A DNA stretch of 64,000 nucleotides from an uncultured Lachnospiraceae bacterium (GTDB lineage Bacteria > Bacillota > Clostridia > Lachnospirales > Lachnospiraceae), in assembly GCA_902794825.1 (NCBI GenBank), contig CADBIU010000002.1, positions 1 to 64,000 on the forward strand, given 5' to 3'. Position 1 is the first letter of the stretch. The number at the start of each line of letters is the position of its first letter. The position numbers and the translations under genes are program-made. Below are positions 24,744 through 33,441 of the stretch, piece after piece. The notes beneath the pieces were generated by a model. The model did no database searches. It saw only the letters and a list, made by a program, of their open reading frames with translations, and was not told the DNA's origin.

Positions 24744-26158
24744 TATGTCTCCTCTTGATCATCCGGCTTTATTTTGACAAATCTTGCCAGGAAAAAGCCG
24801 TCCGTACCATGCACATGGGGCAAAAGCTGAAGCTGGTTTCCCCTGATCCCCGGGACTGATCCGGGCAGATAAGGGGCGAGCGGATCCGGGCGCAGCCCCA
24901 TTTCTTTCTCGATGAACTCCGCGATCTCCGCGTTTTCTCCTTTATTGATCGTGCAGGTGCTGTAGATAAGTACGCCGCCCTCCTTCAGGTAAACAGCAGC
25001 GCTCCTTAGTATACTCTTCTGAAGCTGAGCCAGTTCCGTGAGCTGCTCCGGCGTCACGTGATACTTGATATCTCTCTTGCGCCCTATAACGCCCAGTCCC
25101 GAGCAAGGGAGGTCGCACAAGAGCACGTCCGCTTTCCCCGCCTCTTCCGGAACCGGGATCAGCGCGTCTCTCTGGTCCACCACAACATTGGGAAGATGCA
25201 TCCTGCGCACATTCTTGAGGATCTGCGCTGTCTTCCCTTTGCTGAGATCAAAAGCGTACACCGTTCCCTCTCCTGCAGTTCCTCCGGCAAAAGCCAGAAG
25301 CTTCGAGGCGCAGTGCATGGCCTTTCCTCCCGGTGCCGAGCAGACGTCGTATACCGTCTCGCCGCCGGAGAGACCCGCAGCCTCCGCGACCATCATGGAA
25401 CTCTCATCCTGCACTGTCCACGCGCCTTCCCTGTATCCGGGCAGCTCCTGAATGCTGTCAGTGCCGGTAAGTTCATAACAATAAGAAAGATATTGTCCTT
25501 TCCTTACCTGTACGCCCTTTTCGGACATCTTTGTTATGATTTCTTCTCTGCGTGGTTGACTGCACCGGTCATCAAAGCGAATGGCAACCGGGCGCACCTC
25601 AAGCAGCGCCCCCAGCAATTTCTCTGTCTCCTCTTCGCCCAGCTGCTCCCGCCACATACTGACGATCCACTCAGGCATGGAAAACCTGCGGGAGAGCGAT
25701 CCGGTATCGGAGAGATCCCCGGCTCCCGGCGCGCTGTCCGCCGTGAGTTTCCCTGCCTCCTTATCCCGCGCTGCGCTTCGCAGAAGTCCGTTCACAAATC
25801 CCGAGAGTTCTTTCTTGCCATACTTCTTAGTGAGTTTGACCGCCTCATTGCAGGCAGCGGAATCCGGGACCGAGTCCATGTACAGGATCTGGAAGATCCC
25901 CATGCGCAGGATATCTCTTATCACAGGCCTTATCCTGGCGCCCTTTTTCGCGTATCGCCTCAGCACGTCGTCGAGCTCGATCCTGCGCTCGATCACTCCT
26001 TCTGTCAGCCGTTTGACAAAAGCCCGCTGCCTGCGGTCCATTCCCTCGCGCTCGCAGCGGTCCAGCATCTCCTTCACCGCGATGTGGCTGTATGTTCCGT
26101 TTTCTCTTATCCCGGTCAATATTTCCAGGACGGCTTCTCTCTCGCCCAGTCTGCTCAA
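24743..26158 (-). CDS. rsmB: 16S rRNA (cytosine967-C5)-methyltransferase RsmB
   Basis: RsmB methylates C967 of 16S rRNA. The 471 residues consist of an N-terminal NusB-like RNA-binding domain (about 1-150), then a SAM-dependent methyltransferase with CSAPGGKAMH, the catalytic DLPCSGLGVIGRKRD and the second cysteine motif IYSTCTINKGEN. An insertion of about 30 residues near 140-170 (SADSAPGAGDLSDTGSLSRR) separates the domains. It lies between fmt and rlmN in the conserved order. Confidence 0.97.
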   Translation of the reverse strand: MSRLGEREAVLEILTGIRENGTYSHIAVKEMLDRCEREGMDRRQRAFVKRLTEGVIERRIELDDVLRRYAKKGARIRPVIRDILRMGIFQILYMDSVPDSAACNEAVKLTKKYGKKELSGFVNGLLRSAARDKEAGKLTADSAPGAGDLSDTGSLSRRFSMPEWIVSMWREQLGEEETEKLLGALLEVRPVAIRFDDRCSQPRREEIITKMSEKGVQVRKGQYLSYCYELTGTDSIQELPGYREGAWTVQDESSMMVAEAAGLSGGETVYDVCSAPGGKAMHCASKLLAFAGGTAGEGTVYAFDLSKGKTAQILKNVRRMHLPNVVVDQRDALIPVPEEAGKADVLLCDLPCSGLGVIGRKRDIKYHVTPEQLTELAQLQKSILRSAAVYLKEGGVLIYSTCTINKGENAEIAEFIEKEMGLRPDPLAPYLPGSVPGIRGNQLQLLPHVHGTDGFFLARFVKIKPDDQEET

Positions 26159-26238
26159 AGTATTCTCCTGTTATAAAGAGAAGCGGCGAAACTGTATGTC
26201 ACAATCTGCCGCTCCCGATGAATCTGTTATTGATTCTT

Positions 26239-27177
26239 TCAGCGCTCTGCCGTGAGCTTTTGTCCCGGCTCCACCTTCGCTCCAAGAAGAAAAGCCTGGG
26301 TGCTCATGCGCTTCTTTCCCTCGTACTGCACTTCGTTAAGGGCAAGAACGCCCTCTCCGCAATTGACGAAAATCGACTTTTTATCAGTCCCTGCCACAGT
26401 GCCGGCTTCGCCCTGCGCCTCACGGCCTGTGACCTCAGACGCCCAGATCTTGAGCATCTTGCCGTTCATGAAAGTGTAGGCTCCGGGCCAGCTGTTAAGG
26501 CCGCGCACCAGCCGCTCGATCTTCTCCGCCGGCATGTTCCAGTCGATGTTTCCCATCTCTTTTTTGAGCATAGAAGCATAGGACGCGGCTTCATTGTCCT
26601 GTCTGACCGGCGTCAGCGTCCCCGCCTCGATCATGGGAAGGGCCTTTACCAGCAGCTCTCCGCCGAGCTCAGCCATCTTCTCATACAGGCTCTCCCCCGT
26701 CTCGTCCGCGGCGAGCGGGATTTCCTCCTGCAGCAGGATATCGCCCGTATCAAGTCCGGCGTCCATCTGCATGATCGTGACTCCGCTCTTTTCTTCTCCG
26801 TTAATTACCGCCCACTGGATCGGCGCGGCGCCTCTGTATTTTGGCAAAAGAGAGGCGTGAACATTGACGCATCCGTATCTGGGCAGATCCAGGATCTCCT
26901 GGCTTAGGATCTGGCCAAAGGCCGCTACCACGATAAGATCGGGAGCTTCCTCGCGCAGTCTCTGCACCGCTTCAGGTCTCTTGACTCTCTCGGGCGAAAA
27001 GACCGGGATCCCCCACTTGTCCGCGCACTCGTGGACAGGAGTCCTTATGACGCCCCTGCCTCTCCCCTTGGGTCTGTCGGGCTGCGTCACCGCGAGAGTA
27101 ACCTCGCATCCGCTCTTCATCATAGTATCCAGTACTTCCGCCGCCAGATCCGGCGTTCCCATAAATACGATCTTCAA
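26239..27177 (-). CDS. fmt: Methionyl-tRNA formyltransferase
   Basis: Fmt formylates the initiator Met-tRNA using 10-formyl-tetrahydrofolate. The 312 residues show MKIVFMGTPDLAAEVLD at the N-terminus, VVAAFGQIL, the catalytic block NVHASLLPKYRGAAPIQWA with Asn, His and the downstream MDAGLDTGDIL motif. The gene overlaps def by four bases (ATGA), coupling formylation with deformylation. Confidence 0.98.
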   Translation of the reverse strand: MKIVFMGTPDLAAEVLDTMMKSGCEVTLAVTQPDRPKGRGRGVIRTPVHECADKWGIPVFSPERVKRPEAVQRLREEAPDLIVVAAFGQILSQEILDLPRYGCVNVHASLLPKYRGAAPIQWAVINGEEKSGVTIMQMDAGLDTGDILLQEEIPLAADETGESLYEKMAELGGELLVKALPMIEAGTLTPVRQDNEAASYASMLKKEMGNIDWNMPAEKIERLVRGLNSWPGAYTFMNGKMLKIWASEVTGREAQGEAGTVAGTDKKSIFVNCGEGVLALNEVQYEGKKRMSTQAFLLGAKVEPGQKLTAER

Positions 27178-27695
27178 GCCTGCTCCTCCGCCTCTTCTTC
27201 GGTCTCCTTGGCAAACATCTCGTCCAGTTCCTCATTCGTGTAGAGTCTTCCCTCCACGAGTTCCACATACATATGACCGTCCAGGTGATCCAGCTCATGG
27301 CAGATCGCTCTTGCCAGAAGGTCCTCTCCCTCGATGGTGAACTCTTCCATGTCTTCGTTAAAAGCCTTGGCGACCACATGGCGGGGCCTTGTGACCTGAC
27401 CGCTCTTTCCGGGTACAGACAGGCACCCCTCCCAGCCGGTCTGCTCGCCGTCCTTCTCGATGATCTCAGGATTGATCATGACGACAGGCTGATCCTGCTC
27501 GGCGCTGACATCGATCACAACGATCCTCTTGAGCATTCCCACCTGGGGCGCGGCAAGTCCCACGCCGTCCGAGTCGTACATTGTCTCTTTCATATCCGCG
27601 ATCAGCTGCCTGAGTTTGGGCGTCATCTCCTTCACTGCTTTGGCTTTTTTGCCGAGCACCGGATCTCCAAGCTCCCTGATCATTCTAAGTCCCAT
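27174..27695 (-). CDS. def: Peptide deformylase
   Basis: Def removes the N-formyl group from nascent proteins, a metal-dependent cytoplasmic step. All three family motifs are visible in 173 residues: GVGLAAPQVG, EGCLSVPG and HELDHLDGH (HExxH). The C-terminal tail is glutamate-rich. It lies between priA and fmt, as in most Firmicutes. Confidence 0.98.
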   Translation of the reverse strand: MGLRMIRELGDPVLGKKAKAVKEMTPKLRQLIADMKETMYDSDGVGLAAPQVGMLKRIVVIDVSAEQDQPVVMINPEIIEKDGEQTGWEGCLSVPGKSGQVTRPRHVVAKAFNEDMEEFTIEGEDLLARAICHELDHLDGHMYVELVEGRLYTNEELDEMFAKETEEEAEEQA

Positions 27696-27752
27696 ATCTG
27701 CTTTCCGCCTTTCTTAACATGTATTCATTATAGGAGACCGGTCTTATTCCCA

Positions 27753-30001
27753 TTAAAACGGGCTTACCGGATCAAAGTCGAACTGCACCTGCACCTGCGG
27801 GTCCTTCCCGATCTTCACCAGATAGGCGTAAAACGCCTCGGCGCGGTCCTTACATCTCACAAGTTTATCATAATTTACATCTTTGATATAGATGACATAT
27901 CTGTATTGGTCGCGGATCTTTGTAAGGGACCCCTTCGCGGGCCCGATCACCAGCACCTCCGGATCGTCCCTTACAAACAGTTCTCTGAGCCTGCCCGCGA
28001 GGCTTTCCGCCCTGTCCTCATTATCCGACTGCAGCTGGACGCACAGCATATGCGCCGCCGGCGGATACAGAAGGAGCGAGCGGTACCGCATCTCCTCGGC
28101 AAAGAACCCCTCATAGTCCTGCGCGGACGCGTACTGCACAGCGTAATTCTCCGGCTGATAGGTCTGGATCACGACATTTCCGGGCACTTCTCCCCGGCCG
28201 GCTCTCCCCGCAGCCTGTGTCAGCAGCTGGAAAGTCCTCTCCGCCGCCCGGTAATCCCCCGCGTAGAGCGACATGTCCGCCAGCAGAATACCGACAAGCG
28301 TAACGCCCGGGAAATCATGTCCCTTCACGATCATCTGCGTTCCCACAAGGATGTCCGCCTCACGGTTGGCAAAAGAGGAAAGGATCTTATCGTAGCTCCC
28401 TTTCCGTGAGGTCGTATCCGCGTCCAGGCGCAGCACCCGCGCGCCGGGATACCGTATCTTAAGGTGCTCCTCGATCTGCTCCGTTCCGGCTCTGAATCCG
28501 GAGATGTAGGGAGATCCGCACTCAGGGCACTCCTTCACTCCCGGCTGCTCGTAGCCGCAGTAGTGGCAGACCAGCCTGTTATTTTTGTGCAGGGACAGCG
28601 AGATGTCGCAGTGAGGGCACTTGATGACCGATCCGCAGGACCTGCAGGATACGAACCCCGCCACGCCGCGCCGGTTGAGAAAGAGAATGGACTGCTCTCC
28701 CCGCTCGAGACGGTCTTCAAGAAGCTGCTGCAGCCGCTCCGACAGGATCGATCGGTTTCCGTTTCTGAGTTCCTGCCGCAGATCGGCGATCTCCACAGTC
28801 GGGAGCGTGCCTCCCGTCAGTCTTTCCGTAAGATTGTAGAGCCTGTATGTGCCGTCCTGCGCTCTGTGATAGGATTCAAGGGACGGCGTCGCGCTTCCCA
28901 GCACTACGCAGGCGTTCTTGAGCCTTGCCAGTTCTTCCGCGACTTCCCTTGTGTGATATTTGGGCATCGATTCATTTTTATAACTGCCCTCGTGCTCTTC
29001 GTCGATCACGATGACGCCGAGCTGCGCGAAAGGGGTGAACAGAGCGCTCCTGGGGCCGATGATCACATCGATCTCTCCCCTCCGGGCGCGCTCCCACTGG
29101 TCCGCTTTCTCGCTGTCGGAGAGCGACGAGTTCATCACCGATACCCTCTCGCCAAAATAGCGATAGAACCGCAGCAGCGTCTGGTAAGTCAGGGCGATCT
29201 CGGGAATGAGCATGATCGCTTTCCTGCCGCGATCGACGATCCCCTTGATGATAGAAATATAGACCTCTGTCTTGCCGCTTCCGGTAATGCCATGGATCAG
29301 GCTCACCGTGCTCTTTCCCTCGTCGAAGTCGGCCAGAACGCCGTCAACTATAGCCTTTTGCGCTTCGCTGAGTTCCTTCCGGTCTTCATCCGCCTTGTCA
29401 AACAGGACGGGATTTCGGAAGGACTCCTCCTCGGTGACTCTGATCACGCCGGCTGAAGACATCGCCCGGATCACAGGCGCGGTGATGTGCAGCTTTCCCG
29501 TGATCAGGCTGTAGGGCTGTCTCGGGACCTCCATGAGTTCACGAAGGAGACGCTCCCTGGCGACCTGATGCTTCCTGACGTAGACTTCCAGCTGCCTCTG
29601 AGCCTCCTCCCGGGAGAGAATCAGTTCGATCTCCCTGGTTTTGACAGGTTTTCCGGGTTTTCTCGATGTCAGCACAGTCCTGAGGGCTGCAGCCATCGTG
29701 GAACCATAGCGGCGTTTCATCCAGGCGGCAAGCGCGATCGCGGTCGCTCCGTCGTCGTCCTCGCTGTAGCCGCTGTCATTGACGGGAAGTTCCGCGATCT
29801 CCTTCACCTTTTCGGGATCCATGCCGCAGTCGTCCTTCAGAGCGATCACATAGCCTGCAGTACATTTCCTTTGCCAAAAGGCACTAGAACAAGGCTCCCG
29901 GGCTGCAGCACTTCCTGCATCCTCTCGGGAACCCTGTACGTGAACGGCCTGTCCAGCTTGTTATAGGCGATGTCTATGATGATCTCCGCGTATCTGCTCA
30001 A
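27753..30001 (-). CDS. priA: Primosomal helicase PriA, reading frame broken near codon 46
   Basis: PriA restarts stalled replication forks. The main frame (27753-29849) encodes the helicase: Walker A GITGSGKTE, DEEH box, VLGSATPSLES, zinc-binding cysteines (CRSCGSVIKCPHC ... CHYC ... CPEC) and helicase motif QAAGRAGR. The N-terminus is encoded upstream in another frame: a TTG at 30001 starts SRYAEIIIDIAYNKLDRPF and reaches FGKGN, then runs into a stop at 29846-29848. The expected continuation TAGYVIALKD is in the second frame. One missing base around 29861-29867 explains this. The gene follows murE by 19 bases. Either a sequencing error or a real mutation. Confidence 0.88.
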
Positions 30002-30020
30002 ATCCTATCCGTCTCTCTCC

Positions 30021-31541
30021 TCAGCCTTCCTCCAGGATCTCCCTGATCAGCACTCTCTCATCCATGGGATACTTGTGACCCTTGATCTCCTGATAATCCT
30101 CGTGTCCCTTACCTGCCAGAACGACGATGTCCCCAGGCTCTCCGTTGCGGATCGCATAACGGATCGCTTCTTTTCTGTCGGGGATCGTCACATATTTTCC
30201 ATCAGTGCGGGAGATACCCGTAACTATATCCTCAATAATGGCCATCGGCTCCTCGTCCCTGGGGTTGTCCGATGTAATGATGCTCAGTTCCGCAAGTTTT
30301 CCGCTCACTTCTCCCATTTCGAAGCGGCGCAGTTTCGAGCGGTTGCCGCCGCAGCCGAACAGGCATACAAGCCTGTGGGGCTCATACTCGCGGAGCGTCG
30401 CAAGAAGGCTCTCAAGAGCCATCGCGTTGTGCGCGTAGTCGATCATGAGAGTAAAGTCATCGCTGACCTTCACCATCTCAATACGGCCTCTGACGTGTAC
30501 CTTCAGAAGCGCCTTCCGGACATCCTCCGGCGTGACATTAAAGTGCCTGCATACAGCGATAGCGCACAGCGCGTTATAGACGCTGAAGCGTCCGGGAGCC
30601 GGCACCTCCGCGTGGAAGTCCATTAGGCCCTTCACGTCGAATTCGACGCCCAGTTCTCCCGGCTTTTTGATAAGCTGCAGGTTCTCCGCGTGCAGATCCG
30701 CCTCAGGGCTCAGCCCGTAAGTCTCTACGCTGCAGGTGTGGCCGTCCATGACCTTCTTATAATATTTGTCGTCCGCATTGAAGATACCTACCCTGCACTG
30801 GCGGAAGAGAAGGCTCTTGCACTGCAGGTAGTCATCGAAATCTTTGTGCTCGTTGGGACCGATATGATCGGGCGACAGATTCGTGAAAATGCCGAGGTCG
30901 AATAAGAATCCCTGGGTCCTGTGCAGCATGAGCGCCTGGGAGGAGACCTCCATGACCACAGCCTGCATACCTGCGTCCGCCATGTCACGGAAAGTCTTCT
31001 GCAGAACTGTGGACTCCGGAGTCGTATTGTGCGCCGGGATCCTGACATCCCCGTATAGTATCTCAATGGTGCCGATAAGGCCCACCTTAAATCCCGCGGC
31101 TTCCAGGATCGATTTCACCATATAAGTCGTGGTGGTCTTTCCTTTGGTTCCGGTGACGCCGATGATCTTCATCCGGGAAGCCGGATTTCCGTAATAAGCC
31201 GCCGCAATGTAAGCCATCGCGTATCTTGTGTCCTGTACTCTGATGATGACCGGCTCTTTCACCGGTGTCTTCCCTTCCAGGTCGGACAGGTCAAGGTCCT
31301 TCTGCACTACCAGAGCGGCCGCGCCGTCCAAAAGAGCCTGCCTGGCAAACTCATGGCCGTCCCTTACCGCGCCTACAATGCAGAAAAACAGGCAGTCCTT
31401 CGAGATCTTGCGGGAATCGTTGACGATCCCGCTCACTTCGGTCCCGCGCAGCGCCCGCTTCTTGTCGTGATCCATGATCACCTCTCCTGCCAGAGTATTG
31501 AAATGATAATCCAGTTTGCCGATCAGTTCCGCGATCTTCAT
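30021..31541 (-). CDS. murE: UDP-MurNAc-tripeptide synthetase MurE (meso-diaminopimelate type)
   Basis: MurE adds the third residue to UDP-MurNAc-dipeptide in the cytoplasm. The 506 residues carry the P-loop GVTGTKGKTTTTY (about 128-140), the central-domain HNTTPES block, and near residue 420 the motif SDNPRDEEP. DNPR is the signature for meso-diaminopimelate, so the wall should be DAP-type. The gene is not in the division cluster but upstream of priA, between recJ and priA. Confidence 0.97.
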   Translation of the reverse strand: MKIAELIGKLDYHFNTLAGEVIMDHDKKRALRGTEVSGIVNDSRKISKDCLFFCIVGAVRDGHEFARQALLDGAAALVVQKDLDLSDLEGKTPVKEPVIIRVQDTRYAMAYIAAAYYGNPASRMKIIGVTGTKGKTTTTYMVKSILEAAGFKVGLIGTIEILYGDVRIPAHNTTPESTVLQKTFRDMADAGMQAVVMEVSSQALMLHRTQGFLFDLGIFTNLSPDHIGPNEHKDFDDYLQCKSLLFRQCRVGIFNADDKYYKKVMDGHTCSVETYGLSPEADLHAENLQLIKKPGELGVEFDVKGLMDFHAEVPAPGRFSVYNALCAIAVCRHFNVTPEDVRKALLKVHVRGRIEMVKVSDDFTLMIDYAHNAMALESLLATLREYEPHRLVCLFGCGGNRSKLRRFEMGEVSGKLAELSIITSDNPRDEEPMAIIEDIVTGISRTDGKYVTIPDRKEAIRYAIRNGEPGDIVVLAGKGHEDYQEIKGHKYPMDERVLIREILEEG

Positions 31542-31551
31542 ATGCTGTCTC

Positions 31552-33363
31552 CTAACTGTGTATCCTGTAGTCCTTCACAATGTACTGCATGCTCTCTCTT
31601 CCGTTCCAGACATTGATGTCGGGATAATATACCATATCTATTGTAACATTTCCGGCGCCTCTGAAAAGCCCCTCCAGGGCTCCTCTTCCGGCAGTTTCGA
31701 TAATGTCCTGCTCAAAATCAGCCGCGTCCCCGAACCGGATCAGGTCGATCCTGGCGCCCGTGTCATCCTGCGCGCCGAGCCTTACCACATTTCTGTTCCT
31801 TCCCAGTACTCTGGCCGACAGAAGCCGGATATTCCTCGTGACAAACAGAGGCCTGGGATTATCCGTGCCGCAGGGTTCCAGCAGCGCCAGTTCCCTGGTC
31901 ATATCCACCCCCAGAAACCTCGGCGGAAGTTCCATGTCGACCCTGATCACTTCCTGCAGCTGCTCTTTCGTGAGTGTGCAGTTCTCCTCGATCCTTCGGC
32001 TGAACTCGGCGAAGTTCTCCTCCTTCATCGAGAGTCCTCCGGCCATCTTGTGGCCGCCATACTTGATGAACAGATCCTCGCAGGCGTTCATCTCCGCGTA
32101 CATGTCGTAACTCTCGATGGAGCGCCCCGACCCCTTCAGCACGCCCTCCCCCGAGTCTGTCAGGACAAAAGCCGGTCTGTGCATGCTCTCCTTGATCCTG
32201 CCGGCGATGATCCCCGCCAGAGATTCGTGGCAGCCGCGCAGAAGAATGACCAGAACGCGCCTGTGCTGCATATTTTCAGCCTCGATCAGGGCCTTTGCGG
32301 CGTCCGTGCCCTCAGCGGTCATGCTCTTTCTGCTGTCATTGAGGTCTTTGAGCTGCTGCGCGTTTTGCAGCGCGCTGACAGGATCCTTCTCCATGAACAG
32401 TTCCAGTCCCCTGTAAGCCGTGTCCAGCCTTCCGGTCGCGTTGAGACATGGCCCGAGTACAAATCCCGCGTGGTAACAGGTCAGGGGCGTCTGCGCGAGA
32501 CCGGTCACACTGATCAGAGCCTGCAGTCCAAGATTATCCGAGAAGGAAGCTTCTCCCAGTCCTTCCCGCACAATGATCCTGTTCTCATCACGCAGCGGCA
32601 TCACATCGCAGACTGTAGCGATGCCCGCAAAAGGGATCAGATAGCGCCTGAGTTCCCTGAATTTCCCGCTGTCTTTTCCGCCCATCAACTTTTGCGCCAG
32701 CAGCAGGCAGATCTTAAACGCCACCACTGCGCCGCATATATCGGGAAAAGGATAGGATAAGCCTTCGGCAGCGCTCTCAGGGATCTTCGGATCCACTACC
32801 GCATCAGCCGGGGGAAGCGTATACTCCCGGCTTCCGTCCTCCTGCAGTTTGAAGGGCACTTCGTGGTGATCCGTCACTATTACCGTCATGCCCAGATCCT
32901 TCGCGGTCTGCAGGGCCTGTACTGCCGCAATTCCGTTGTCGCAGGTCAGGATCGTGTCGACGCCGTCCTCCGCCGCCTCCTTCACAAGCCGCTCATTGAT
33001 TCCGTATCCGTCCCTGATCCTCTCGGGAAGTTTCGCGTCCGCCTCGATCCCGAGGCTGTTCAGAGTGTGCCAGAGAATAAAAGAGGCACAGATCCCGTCA
33101 ACATCGTAATCTCCGATGATTCGGATCCGCTTTCCTTCTTCGCGCTTTTTTGCCAAAATATCGACCGCTCTCTGCGCGTCCGGCAATAAAGCCGGATCGT
33201 GAAGATCTTCCAGCGTCCCCCTGAGGAATTTCTCCGTGGCCTCTTCCCCGATCACATCCCGGTTACGGATCAGGCGCGCGAGCACGGGAGAGATCCCGCA
33301 GGCCCGCGCTATTTTGTTAAAATCCGCTCTCTTGGCGGTTACGATCCACTTCTTCGACTTCAA
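31552..33363 (-). CDS. recJ: Single-stranded-DNA-specific 5'-3' exonuclease RecJ
   Basis: RecJ degrades single-stranded DNA in recombination and repair. The DHH-family motifs are clear: IIGDYDVDGICAS, LTCDNGI, VTDHHEVP and the C-terminal DHHA1-type GGHKMAGGLS. The frame is open to an ATG at 33414, but that codon lies inside the secDF terminator; the TTG at 33363 (LKSKKWIVTAK) has a GGAGAG SD and matches family N-termini, so 603 residues are annotated. It starts only 25 bases after the terminator, so it may depend on read-through from secDF. Confidence 0.93.
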   Translation of the reverse strand: MKSKKWIVTAKRADFNKIARACGISPVLARLIRNRDVIGEEATEKFLRGTLEDLHDPALLPDAQRAVDILAKKREEGKRIRIIGDYDVDGICASFILWHTLNSLGIEADAKLPERIRDGYGINERLVKEAAEDGVDTILTCDNGIAAVQALQTAKDLGMTVIVTDHHEVPFKLQEDGSREYTLPPADAVVDPKIPESAAEGLSYPFPDICGAVVAFKICLLLAQKLMGGKDSGKFRELRRYLIPFAGIATVCDVMPLRDENRIIVREGLGEASFSDNLGLQALISVTGLAQTPLTCYHAGFVLGPCLNATGRLDTAYRGLELFMEKDPVSALQNAQQLKDLNDSRKSMTAEGTDAAKALIEAENMQHRRVLVILLRGCHESLAGIIAGRIKESMHRPAFVLTDSGEGVLKGSGRSIESYDMYAEMNACEDLFIKYGGHKMAGGLSMKEENFAEFSRRIEENCTLTKEQLQEVIRVDMELPPRFLGVDMTRELALLEPCGTDNPRPLFVTRNIRLLSARVLGRNRNVVRLGAQDDTGARIDLIRFGDAADFEQDIIETAGRGALEGLFRGAGNVTIDMVYYPDINVWNGRESMQYIVKDYRIHS

Positions 33364-33387
33364 AGGCTCTCTCCATAACGAATACGT

Positions 33388-33425
33388 GAAAAATCGAGGG
33401 AACGGACGCTCCATCCGTTCCCTCG
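33388..33425 (-). terminator. Terminator of secDF
   Basis: A perfect 12-base-pair stem (33395-33406 and 33414-33425, loop of seven) followed on minus by ATTTTTC lies 17 bases past the secDF stop codon and just before the recJ SD. Confidence 0.88.
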
Positions 33426-33441
33426 GTTCAGTTAACTATGA

